A DNA stretch of 28,921 nt from an uncultured Candidatus Melainabacteria bacterium (GTDB lineage: Bacteria > Cyanobacteriota > Vampirovibrionia > LMEP-6097), in the NCBI GenBank assembly GCA_937927525.1, contig CALBDR010000165.1, forward strand, positions 1 to 28,921, written 5' to 3'. Positions 15,139 to 21,798 of the stretch are shown piece after piece. The translations under genes and the position numbers were made by a program. Each line of letters starts with the position of its first letter. Position 1 is the stretch's first letter. The notes below the pieces were generated by a model, which searched no databases, had not been told where the DNA came from, and worked only from the letters and a program-made list of their open reading frames with translations.

Positions 15139-15147
15139 TGTTAAAAT
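15139..15147 (+). promoter_or_regulatory. Extended -10 of the lipoprotein gene
   Basis: TGt-TAAAAT followed by exactly 7 nt and the ATG at 15155; no Shine-Dalgarno sequence. Fits a leaderless mRNA. Confidence 0.5.
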
Positions 15148-15154
15148 AACTGAC

Positions 15155-15688
15155 ATGATTCGTAAGCTTTACTTATTAACTTTTCTTACTGTAATTTTGG
15201 CTTCTTGTAATGCTAAACCAGAAAAAGAGATTAGTTTTAATTTGCCAGATAACTTTGTGAAAGTATTTCACAATAATAAAGAAAATGGTTCTTTTGATAA
15301 AGAGTATGTTTTAGAAGGAGAGACGCTTCAAAGTTGGACTGAGATTATTAGATATATCTATCAACCAGTGGATGTTAATCTAAGAGAGCAGTTTTCAGCC
15401 TTAGTTAAAATTATGGCAAATTCATGTAAAGAGCCATTTGCTCCGCAGCCTTTCGATGGTACTATCGGTGGTCATAATGCTATAAACGCTCTTTTTGCCT
15501 GTGGTGAAAAAGAAGGAGTTGAATATGGTGAAATTACTCAGTATATTTTCATACACGGTGAAAATGGTGTTCATAGTTTACAGAGAGCAAAGCGTATCAA
15601 AAAATTTAAAGCTGTAGATACTCAGAAAATTATAAAAAAAGAACTTAAGCCTTGGGACGAGTTTTTTAAATCAATTGATTTCAAATAA
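15155..15688 (+). CDS. Putative lipoprotein
   Basis: 177 residues. The N-terminus MIRKLYLLTFLTVILASCN is a lipoprotein signal peptide with lipobox L-A-S-C, so Cys18 would be lipidated and the protein anchored to a membrane facing the periplasm. Asn at +2 does not resemble the E. coli inner-membrane retention signal. The mature part has a beta-rich pattern (FNLPDNFVKVFHNN, EYVLEGETLQSWTEIIRYI, YGEITQYIFIHGENG) and two further Cys (about 89 and 109) that could form a disulfide. No family is recognised with confidence; the outline recalls small periplasmic proteins of unknown role. The 3' end overlaps the convergent methyltransferase gene by 18 bp. Confidence 0.78.
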   Translation: MIRKLYLLTFLTVILASCNAKPEKEISFNLPDNFVKVFHNNKENGSFDKEYVLEGETLQSWTEIIRYIYQPVDVNLREQFSALVKIMANSCKEPFAPQPFDGTIGGHNAINALFACGEKEGVEYGEITQYIFIHGENGVHSLQRAKRIKKFKAVDTQKIIKKELKPWDEFFKSIDFK

Positions 15689-16984
15689 ACCGAAGAATTT
15701 AGGTTTCATACTCTTCAGCAAAGACTCTCTCTCCATCAATAATTCAAGCTTTTTCTGATATTGGTGAACAGGACATGTTGTAAAGAAATTAACTTTTTCA
15801 GCTTCTTCGAAAAGTTTTTTGGATTTTTTGAATTTTTTGATTTTCATGTAGTAAATAGCTTGGTAAAGTTTACTGTAAACAGAGACATCATCAATGCGAA
15901 GAAACTCATTTAAGAGTGCTTTGTAGGCTTTATATGATTGATTACTTACAAAGATCTTCATCGCTGAAATCATCTCGCAGAATAGAACACAGGGGTTGTT
16001 GTTCTCAAAGTTTTCTTTGAGTGTTTGTTTGAACCTAAAGCTGGGCTGTGATTTACTGATAATGTGTTTATAAAGAATGAAGTCATTATGAATATAATTC
16101 CAGTATTTATTAGTTTCTACGAAATTACTTATTAATTGTGAATTGAGAATATAAGCTATAGCACCAGCAAATGCTCTGTAGGAGACGCGTGAATCAAAAT
16201 CCATAGTCGGAATGTCAGCGATGTAGATAAATCCATTAGGGCTTAGACGATTCAGCAGTTGCTCAAGAGCATCTAGAGCATTGAAATTAAAGTGAATTTT
16301 TTGTTCTTGTTTATAGTTTTCTGCGATGTTATGAAGTAGGTCTAAATATTTTTTCTCCTTAGCTTCGAAGCGAACCTTTTTTTCTTCCATCCAAAATTCT
16401 TTGAGAACTTGGACTTGATGATTATCCTGCTCTAAGAATTCAATATAGAGTTTTTCTAGAAGTTCATTATCTTTTTTATAAATTGAACAAGGTAAGGCAT
16501 GCAGGCAATAGTTCATGATTACTAAATCTATTTCCCCTAAGTCAAAGGGTTTGGATTTAATATCGATACATTCATCGAGGTTCATTAAGTCTAATTTTAA
16601 ATATCGAAAGTGAACATTTTCTTTAAATTCTTGATAGAGACTTCTGCTACGAAGGTCTTTTACAATACGAAAATCAAAATCACTGATTAAATATTCGACT
16701 TTATCTAAAAGTCCTTCTTTCTTGCAAGCAAATAAAAAGTGTCTAGCAAAAATACCATTACCTGCACCACATTCAAGCACTCTTAGCTTTTTTTTACTCG
16801 TTTTAATCTGCTTTAGAAGCTTTACTATACTATGAGCGTGAGGAAAAGAGCTTGTAGAAACGTTAGGTATAGCCTCTTTATTCTTTAAATCAAATATGTC
16901 TATTCCTGTTTCTATATAAGTCTGTGCACTTTTTTGATAAAGTGGGGCTTCCTCAAAACTATAAATTTCACCGCTTAATGTCAT
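15671..16984 (-). CDS. SAM-dependent methyltransferase with helical C-terminal extension
   Basis: 437 residues. The class I methyltransferase core has motif I VLECGAGNG (69-77), an acidic strand end SDFD (101-104), LKLDL (129-133) and the post-motif IDLVIMNYCLHALP (152-165). The substrate is unknown. A long insert (about 170-230) and an all-helical C-terminus (about 330-437) are unusual; the stretch SKLYQAIYYMKIKKFKKSKKLF resembles a tetratricopeptide hairpin, suggesting a protein-binding tail or a protein substrate. The ATG is chosen at the first in-frame Met; TAAAAT lies 13 nt upstream with no Shine-Dalgarno sequence. Downstream it overlaps the lipoprotein gene tail to tail. Confidence 0.75.
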   Translation of the reverse strand: MTLSGEIYSFEEAPLYQKSAQTYIETGIDIFDLKNKEAIPNVSTSSFPHAHSIVKLLKQIKTSKKKLRVLECGAGNGIFARHFLFACKKEGLLDKVEYLISDFDFRIVKDLRSRSLYQEFKENVHFRYLKLDLMNLDECIDIKSKPFDLGEIDLVIMNYCLHALPCSIYKKDNELLEKLYIEFLEQDNHQVQVLKEFWMEEKKVRFEAKEKKYLDLLHNIAENYKQEQKIHFNFNALDALEQLLNRLSPNGFIYIADIPTMDFDSRVSYRAFAGAIAYILNSQLISNFVETNKYWNYIHNDFILYKHIISKSQPSFRFKQTLKENFENNNPCVLFCEMISAMKIFVSNQSYKAYKALLNEFLRIDDVSVYSKLYQAIYYMKIKKFKKSKKLFEEAEKVNFFTTCPVHQYQKKLELLMERESLLKSMKPKFFGLFEIN

Positions 16985-17069
16985 TGGCGTTAACTGTATT
17001 TTAACAAAGATTTGCTAGAGTTACATAGATTCGTACGTAAGAAAAACACATAAGCAGGAGAAATAAAGG

Positions 17070-17276
17070 TTGAGCGATATATTTTCTAGTATCTTAAAAA
17101 ATATTAACGGTGAGGATAAAGTTGGTTCTAATCCTAAAGCTAAATTTGCTAAAGATGAACAAAAAAGCTTTCGAGATAGACTCGCTGAGATTTCTGGTGA
17201 ATTAAATTCTAGAGATGCTGCAACTTTTTACAATGATCCATTTGTGCGTTTGGATCAGAAAGACGGCTTTGCTTAG
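17070..17276 (+). CDS. Small hypothetical protein, 68 residues
   Basis: The frame opens with TTG, preceded at 9 nt by AGGAG (17056-17060) in GCAGGAG, a good Shine-Dalgarno sequence that supports the unusual start. The product is charged and soluble, with a helical middle (KDEQKSFRDRLAEISGEL) and Gly/Asn-rich ends. No family is recognised and it has no export signal. It is divergent from the methyltransferase gene (85 bp), and its stop overlaps the convergent kinase-like gene by 4 bp. Confidence 0.55.
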   Translation: MSDIFSSILKNINGEDKVGSNPKAKFAKDEQKSFRDRLAEISGELNSRDAATFYNDPFVRLDQKDGFA

Positions 17277-18187
17277 GCTGTAACTAATTTTTTTGAAGCT
17301 AAAGTATATTTATTCCAAGCCTTATCCCAGTTACGAGGATTTTCTGGGCTATAGTTTGAGTTTTCTTCTTTTCTTAAAGAATCTTCTCTAGTCAGTAAAA
17401 GCTTAATTAATTTATCAACTTGCTGCATGGTATTTGCAACACCATATTCTTCATCAGATTTGTTATGACCTAGGTTTTGGATGATAAAATCTATTCCTCT
17501 TTTATTTAGTTCATGGTTAATAGCTTTTTGCTCAGGCTCTGTGAAATATTTGATTCTTGCATTAATATCTTTCTCACTAATTCCCCTAGCTCTCATACGG
17601 GATTTAATAGCTCTATCTTCGGCAGCAACATCTAACTCTGTGAGATTAATATTTTCAATACCTTCTTTTGGATTAGTGTCTAATTTAACTTTGTTGGTTA
17701 ATTTAAGAAGGGAATTATGATTTGAATTATTGGTGGCAGTAGCTTTTAGTAGTGCTGTGTGGACTTTACCACCATATTGTTCATATGTTTTTCTAACTTT
17801 ATCTAAATTTACTGGATCTACAAAAGCTATAGCCAGGTTTTTCCCAGATTTACTGGCATCTTCTAGACTTTGATTGGTGATTCCGTAACTTACTCCATCA
17901 TAGGTGTCATGGTTTGCAGCAAATGCTAGTGGATGATCTGCTTCGATTTCACTTAGTTTTTTAAGCTCATTAAATTTTTGTTTTGAGACTAAATTAAAAT
18001 CTCTGACTTCCTTTTCTGGATCAATAAATACTTTATCCGGATTTTGAATAGTTTTGGTTGAGCGAATTAAATATGTTAAATGATCTAAAGTATTATTTAG
18101 ATAGGCCCTGAGACTATTTTTGCCTGACTGGGAAGACCCAGTGATTATTAATAAATCTGGTACTCTTTGAGTTTGGTTTGAGATCAT
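17273..18187 (-). CDS. Guanylate-kinase-like P-loop protein, degenerate
   Basis: 304 residues from the ATG at 18187. The frame is open to a TTG at 18265, but a TATAAT (18218-18213) with an untranslated GAGGGTG/AAAGAAG stretch points to the later ATG. The N-terminus LLIITGSSQSGKNSLRAYL is a P-loop like that of guanylate kinases. LIRSTKTIQNPDK and YGITNQSLEDASKSGKNLAIAFVDP echo the family's 'RSTTR', 'YGT' and post-GMP-site segments. Two things are odd: the Walker A Ser/Thr after Lys23 is Asn24, and the arginines and tyrosines that bind GMP are only partly kept. The C-terminal half (about 150-304) is charged, helical and unlike guanylate kinase. It is probably not a housekeeping Gmk; a divergent nucleotide-binding protein is likelier. 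Confidence 0.6.
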   Translation of the reverse strand: MISNQTQRVPDLLIITGSSQSGKNSLRAYLNNTLDHLTYLIRSTKTIQNPDKVFIDPEKEVRDFNLVSKQKFNELKKLSEIEADHPLAFAANHDTYDGVSYGITNQSLEDASKSGKNLAIAFVDPVNLDKVRKTYEQYGGKVHTALLKATATNNSNHNSLLKLTNKVKLDTNPKEGIENINLTELDVAAEDRAIKSRMRARGISEKDINARIKYFTEPEQKAINHELNKRGIDFIIQNLGHNKSDEEYGVANTMQQVDKLIKLLLTREDSLRKEENSNYSPENPRNWDKAWNKYTLASKKLVTA

Positions 18188-18212
18188 GTGCTTCTTTACA
18201 CCCTCAAGAAAC

Positions 18213-18218
18213 ATTATA
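18213..18218 (-). promoter_or_regulatory. -10 box of the guanylate-kinase-like gene
   Basis: TATAAT on the minus strand, 25 nt before the chosen ATG at 18187. It leaves a leader of roughly 18 nt containing GAGGGTG. This box argues against the longer frame starting at 18265. Confidence 0.4.
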
Positions 18219-18333
18219 GTTTTAATTGATTGAATCAAAAGACTTAATTCTAAAAAATATAACAATTCATTTTTTCTTTATTTTCCTTTGCGTATCTTTT
18301 TCTAATCTTGGCTTCTAGCCTGCTTTTTGAAAC

Positions 18334-18360
18334 CCCCTGTATTTGCAGGGGATTTTTTTT
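18334..18360 (+). terminator. Intrinsic terminator without an obvious upstream gene
   Basis: CCCCTG and CAGGGG arms, loop TATTTG, then A and eight T, on the plus strand. The only upstream plus-strand gene ends at 17276, about 1 kb away. Either it guards against antisense transcription or an unannotated short RNA ends here. Bases 18266-18333 hold no gene I can support. Confidence 0.75.
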
Positions 18361-18417
18361 GAAAATTTTTTATAAATTTATATCAAAAAATTCTAAGTAT
18401 CACTTTATATAGTCATA

Positions 18418-18631
18418 AGGTTAAGATGAGGTTAAGAAAACGGCTCAAACTAGTATTAACAATCTCCCAGTGTGCTTCCTATCCACTAGATTGAGCAAAG
18501 TTCACTCCAAGTAAAGAGAATCTCCTCTCTATCTCCGATCTCTCTCATAAGGGATTCTCTTTACTTAATCTTCTTCCTTAAGTTGAAAGTATATGTATGA
18601 ATGACAGGCGGCTCTTTGAGCCGCTTTTTTT
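18418..18631 (+). ncRNA. Candidate structured RNA, about 210 nt, ending in a terminator
   Basis: Between two terminators, with no reading frame. A TATATA box (18406-18411) would place the 5' end near 18418. Three nested pairings are visible: a TTAAG-rich outer arm (18421-18436) with CTTAA-rich 18563-18581; GCTCAAACTAGT (18443-18454) with ACTAGATTGAGC (18485-18496), one A-A mismatch; and a perfect 14-bp AAGTAAAGAGAATC (18509-18522) with GATTCTCTTTACTT (18553-18566). Together they make a three-way-junction outline, closed by a GC-rich terminator hairpin. It does not match 6S, SRP, tmRNA or RNase P features that I know. It might instead be a long leader, but the terminator before the next gene argues for a separate RNA. 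Confidence 0.4.
18608..18631 (+). terminator. Intrinsic terminator of the candidate RNA
   Basis: GCGGCTC, loop TTT, GAGCCGC, then seven T. A perfect 7-bp stem placed just before the promoter of the next gene; the T run runs into that gene's extended -10. Confidence 0.88.
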
Positions 18632-18639
18632 GTTAAGAT
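18631..18639 (+). promoter_or_regulatory. Extended -10 of the secreted-protein gene
   Basis: TGt-TAAGAT, then exactly 7 nt to the ATG at 18647. It directly abuts the preceding terminator, so there is no room for a Shine-Dalgarno leader; strong support for a leaderless start. Confidence 0.55.
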
Positions 18640-18646
18640 TAGCTTT

Positions 18647-19291
18647 ATGAGCTTAGGTTTTAGTGTTGTGTTATTAGGCTTACTATCTATCTTTAATGCT
18701 GCTAATGCAGCGAGGGTAGTGCCTGATAAGAAAGTAGTTTTAAGTGAAAATAATAAAAATGCTTCTGTAAGTTTTTTTATGACTGGCTTAGAGCCTAAGC
18801 TGGCTAAGAAAATTTTAAATAAAGGAATTAAAGCAAAGCTCATAGTTAGCAAGGATGCAAATGGCATAGTAAAAGTGAGTGAAAAAAAGATTTCTATTCC
18901 AATAAGCTCTGAAGGAAATACTGATAAATCTCAGCAAGTTACTTTTACTTTAAATGATTCTAGTAACTTAGCCGTCAGTAATTCTTTTTCTTACCAAATC
19001 AAATTCCCCAAAAAACTTCAGAATAAACTAGGTTTGGAAAATTTCCAAGAAAATATTTTTGTTAATATATCAGGTCTAAGTGTTTCAGGTAAAGTTCAAA
19101 TCCCTCAGGCAGATTCAAGTAAATTTCTTGCTTCAGGTAACTTTAGTAGCCCTGAAGGACTTGAAGTTAATTTGATTAGAATTGATGAAGATGAAAGTGA
19201 AGTTTTACTTGCCACTACTGAGACAGATATAAACGGTGAGAATCAATATAATTTTTCTGCTGAAAACTATAGTCCAAATTTCATGGTATAA
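18647..19291 (+). CDS. Exported protein, 5' part of a gene split by an in-frame stop
   Basis: 214 residues up to TAA 19289-19291. The N-terminus GFSVVLLGLLSIFNAANA is a signal peptide. Residues about 30-140 are beta-rich and unrecognised. Residues about 145-214 look like a carboxypeptidase-regulatory-like beta sandwich ('SGNFSSPEGLEVNLIRIDED', then 'TETDINGENQYNFS', then NFMV), which normally ends with '..V.A'. The stop falls precisely there, and the same frame continues with ASAADDTRLRS. So this is most likely the first half of one 410-codon gene. It could be a real mutation, a strain-specific shortening or a sequencing error. Confidence 0.65.
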   Translation: MSLGFSVVLLGLLSIFNAANAARVVPDKKVVLSENNKNASVSFFMTGLEPKLAKKILNKGIKAKLIVSKDANGIVKVSEKKISIPISSEGNTDKSQQVTFTLNDSSNLAVSNSFSYQIKFPKKLQNKLGLENFQENIFVNISGLSVSGKVQIPQADSSKFLASGNFSSPEGLEVNLIRIDEDESEVLLATTETDINGENQYNFSAENYSPNFMV

Positions 19292-19879
19292 GCTTCTGCA
19301 GCAGATGATACTCGTTTAAGGTCTTTAATAGGCTCTGGTGAGGAGGCTGCACGTATAGAGGGTTTCTCAAATCCACAAACAAACTTCCTTGCTTTGGCTG
19401 GTTCTAGTGATGAAAGAGAGCGTGGCGAAAGAACTAGAGGTTTAACTGAGGCGATAAGAGAATTAGCACTTGCTGTAAGGCTGCCTAGTACTAGACCTGA
19501 TTTGAGTAGTCTAGACTATCAAATAAATAAGACAGAAGTATTTTTTGACGGTTCATTAATAGAAGTTATGGATGAAAAGCAAGGTACTGTAACTTTTTCA
19601 GAAACAGAAATGCTTTTTTCTAATCAGCTTGAGAGAATTATTTCAAGAAATAACGATTTTTCAAATATTAGTTTTACCGAACTAATTCTTGATGATGAGT
19701 CACTTAGCTACTCTTTATCAACAACTGGAGTGCTTCAAGCTGGTGATCTTGAAAATGGTTTATTTAACGGCTACGTATCAGATGATGCTGAAATTATTCT
19801 TCTTAGGTATAGAACTGAGGACTTAGATTCTAACCCTGCAAACGCAAGTACGGGACTTTATATTTTTAATAAAATTTAA
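19292..19879 (+). pseudogene. 3' part of the split exported-protein gene
   Basis: About 195 codons in the same frame as the preceding gene, open to TAA at 19877-19879. It begins ASAADDTRLRSLIGSGEEAA and continues with a charged helical stretch (RERGERTRGLTEAIRELALA), then a beta-rich C-terminus (KTEVFFDGSLIEVM, LENGLFNGYVSDDAEIILLRY). The first start-like codon is a TTG at 19394, with no convincing Shine-Dalgarno sequence, and there is no signal peptide. It is therefore unlikely to be an independent gene. Codon use and composition match the 5' part, which suggests the stop is recent or artefactual. Confidence 0.6.
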
Positions 19880-19913
19880 AATGATTTTGTAACTTTACAA
19901 AAGATATAATAAT

Positions 19914-20300
19914 ATGAAGATAAAATCATTATTGATAGCTTTACTTAGCTTTGATTTGGATTTAACTAGTATCGGAACTAATGAATCGAACGCTTATAAT
20001 AGTTTGGAAGCATTTAAAATGAATTGTATAGTAGGACTTGATAAAGTTGCAGATAAAAGATTGTCTGTGATTGATAAAATTCTAGACCGCTTAGATCGTA
20101 AAGATAAAAATATTAATAATGAACAGTTTTTAAAAATTAATACTTTAAAAGGCTCAGCTCAGGACAGAATCTTTAAAGCGTATGATGAATGTAAAAAAAG
20201 TTTAGCAGCAAAGCTAAGAGCTATTAATCTTATTGAGCAGGATACCGCTGATCAGTTTGATGCTGATATTAGTGCTTTTGGGCTTGGGGATAATGGTTAA
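19914..20300 (+). CDS. Small hypothetical protein, possibly exported
   Basis: 128 residues. A weak N-terminal hydrophobic stretch (MKIKSLLIALLSF) followed by acidic and Asn-rich residues and SNA at about 26 could be a signal peptide, but the hydrophobic core is short. The rest is a charged helical region (about 40-110: VADKRLSVIDKILDRLDRKD, RIFKAYDECKKSLAAKLRAI) with two Cys (about 38 and 92), perhaps a helical hairpin held by a disulfide. No family is recognised. TATAAT lies only 3 nt before the ATG, so the start may be misplaced or this box unused. It is convergent with the aminotransferase gene, 5 bp apart. Confidence 0.55.
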   Translation: MKIKSLLIALLSFDLDLTSIGTNESNAYNSLEAFKMNCIVGLDKVADKRLSVIDKILDRLDRKDKNINNEQFLKINTLKGSAQDRIFKAYDECKKSLAAKLRAINLIEQDTADQFDADISAFGLGDNG

Positions 20301-20305
20301 TGGAA

Positions 20306-21136
20306 CTAATTTAGTAGCTTTGTTAGTTCTTCTCTAAGCTTTAAAGTCTGAGTGAAATTAATATTCTGATTTTCATAAATCAGACCACTTGAACTTGATA
20401 TAGATTCAATCCCAGCTATTAAAGTTCCGATATTACTCATAAATACTTCATCAGCATCTTTAATATCTTCTAAAGTAAATTTCCCTTGAATTATTTCACC
20501 ATTAAAAAGTTTAAGGATTTTCTTTTGAACAGTGCCAGGGATAAAAGCTAAACCTAGTTTAGGGGTATAGAGTTTAGAATCCTTAAACCAGTATATATTC
20601 CCAGAACCAGTTTCACAGATATTTCCTTCCGTATCTAAAATGAGTGCGTTGTCACATGAGTTATTATCGGCTTCTAACATACTTAGAACATAATTCGTTG
20701 AGCTATTAACTTTAGAATGAAGTGCTTGATGTGATCTATATGGAGACAGCCATAGCTTGAGACTTTGAAATTCTGGAATTGCTTTTTCAAAGCTTTGAAT
20801 CACCATATATGGCTTACAATTTTTAGGAAGGTAACCGATAGAGCCAGGTCCATTCTCCCCACGAGAAACTATGATTCTGATATAGCCTGTCCCTAATTGA
20901 TTTTTGTCAATTAATTCCTTGCAGAGTTTTTCCAAGTTACTAATATCTAATTCGATGAAATAAGCTTTTAGACCATCTAGAAGTCTTTGATAGTGAGTGT
21001 TAAAGTCAAAAATATTTTTGTTGTAAATTAAAAGTGTCTCGAAAACCCCATCCCCAAAGCGAAAAGATCGATCGGCTATGGAAACTTTAGCTTCATCTTC
21101 TTCAATGAATTTATCTTTAAAGTAGACTTTTGCCAT
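20306..21136 (-). CDS. Aminotransferase class IV (aminodeoxychorismate lyase / branched-chain or D-amino-acid aminotransferase)
   Basis: 276 residues, a PLP enzyme of fold type IV. Family features: SFRFGDGVFETL (24-35), Arg51 near HYQRLLDG, YIRIIVSRGENGPGS (85-99), the Schiff-base Lys142 in HSKVNSSTNYVLS, Glu175 with Asn180 in ETGSGNIYW, and FIPGTVQKKIL. Members are PabC (4-amino-4-deoxychorismate lyase, folate synthesis), branched-chain aminotransferase and D-amino-acid aminotransferase. The short length and single-copy context lean to PabC or a D-amino-acid-type enzyme, but sequence does not settle it. It starts 17 bp after the CruF-type gene and is probably the last gene of the operon. Its link to carotenoids, if any, is unknown. 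Confidence 0.85.
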   Translation of the reverse strand: MAKVYFKDKFIEEDEAKVSIADRSFRFGDGVFETLLIYNKNIFDFNTHYQRLLDGLKAYFIELDISNLEKLCKELIDKNQLGTGYIRIIVSRGENGPGSIGYLPKNCKPYMVIQSFEKAIPEFQSLKLWLSPYRSHQALHSKVNSSTNYVLSMLEADNNSCDNALILDTEGNICETGSGNIYWFKDSKLYTPKLGLAFIPGTVQKKILKLFNGEIIQGKFTLEDIKDADEVFMSNIGTLIAGIESISSSSGLIYENQNINFTQTLKLREELTKLLN

Positions 21137-21153
21137 AGCACAATTCTAGCAAA

Positions 21154-21798
21154 TTACATAAATGCAAAGAATGTGCAGACTATAAGTATATAGCTGAAAT
21201 TTACTAAAGCAGTTTGCTTTTCGTAATTTCTAAAAAATAAGCTTAATATGAAACTAACCGCAAACCATGAAACATAATTTGATAGAGGTATGGAGTTGTT
21301 TTCCCAATGCCAAAAGTTTAATAGAGAAGCTTTTGGTTCTATGAATAGATCAACAATTAGCATCATGGATGCTGTCATGAAAGCTTTTATCATTGATTTA
21401 TAGAACTCGCTTTTTAGAACTAGATTTTCTTCTATTAATTGGTTGCTGATAGCGCTGCAGACATAAAGCAAGAGAGTCCAGTTAAAACCTATTATTAATG
21501 GTACTCCAAATAACTTTATGCCTAAGCTTGAATCATAACTATAGTTTCCGAAAGGGAAGCCAGTCTTTACACTGAGAATTTCTAAGCATAGAGTAAAGCA
21601 CATAATATAGAAATAACTCAGTAACGGGATTTTAGAAAATTTCCCATAAAGTAAAATTAAACTTGAAAAGACTAAATTTAATGGAGTTAATAATAAAAAG
21701 AATTCATTGAAATTAGACTTTATGCCATAAAAACCTACTAGATGAATTAGAGCTAGGAGTGCTATTCGTATTTGAGTTTTAGTTAAGTTGCTTAGCAT
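21154..21798 (-). CDS. cruF: CruF-type carotenoid hydratase (DUF422 family)
   Basis: 214 residues, an integral membrane protein with about six hydrophobic segments. DUF422/CruF hallmarks are CLEILSVKTGFPFGNYSYD (about 69-88), GVPLIIGFNWTLL, and WHWENNSIPLSNYVSWF (about 163-179). Characterised relatives add water to the terminal double bond of acyclic carotenoid ends: gamma-carotene 1',2'-hydratase in cyanobacteria and bisanhydrobacterioruberin hydratase in haloarchaea. It would act in the membrane after the CrtI-type enzyme encoded just upstream, giving a hydroxylated carotenoid. Its start lies 20 bp inside the desaturase gene, so the two are translationally coupled. The exact substrate cannot be told. 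Confidence 0.85.
   Translation of the reverse strand: MLSNLTKTQIRIALLALIHLVGFYGIKSNFNEFFLLLTPLNLVFSSLILLYGKFSKIPLLSYFYIMCFTLCLEILSVKTGFPFGNYSYDSSLGIKLFGVPLIIGFNWTLLLYVCSAISNQLIEENLVLKSEFYKSMIKAFMTASMMLIVDLFIEPKASLLNFWHWENNSIPLSNYVSWFAVSFILSLFFRNYEKQTALVNFSYILIVCTFFAFM

Noticed and set aside
18188..18265. TTG start extending the guanylate-kinase-like protein by 26 residues
   Set aside because: A TATAAT box lies inside the extension, and the P-loop homology starts shortly after the ATG at 18187.
19905..19910. TATAAT before the 128-residue protein as another leaderless promoter
   Set aside because: It stands only 3 nt from the ATG, which would place the transcript start inside the gene.
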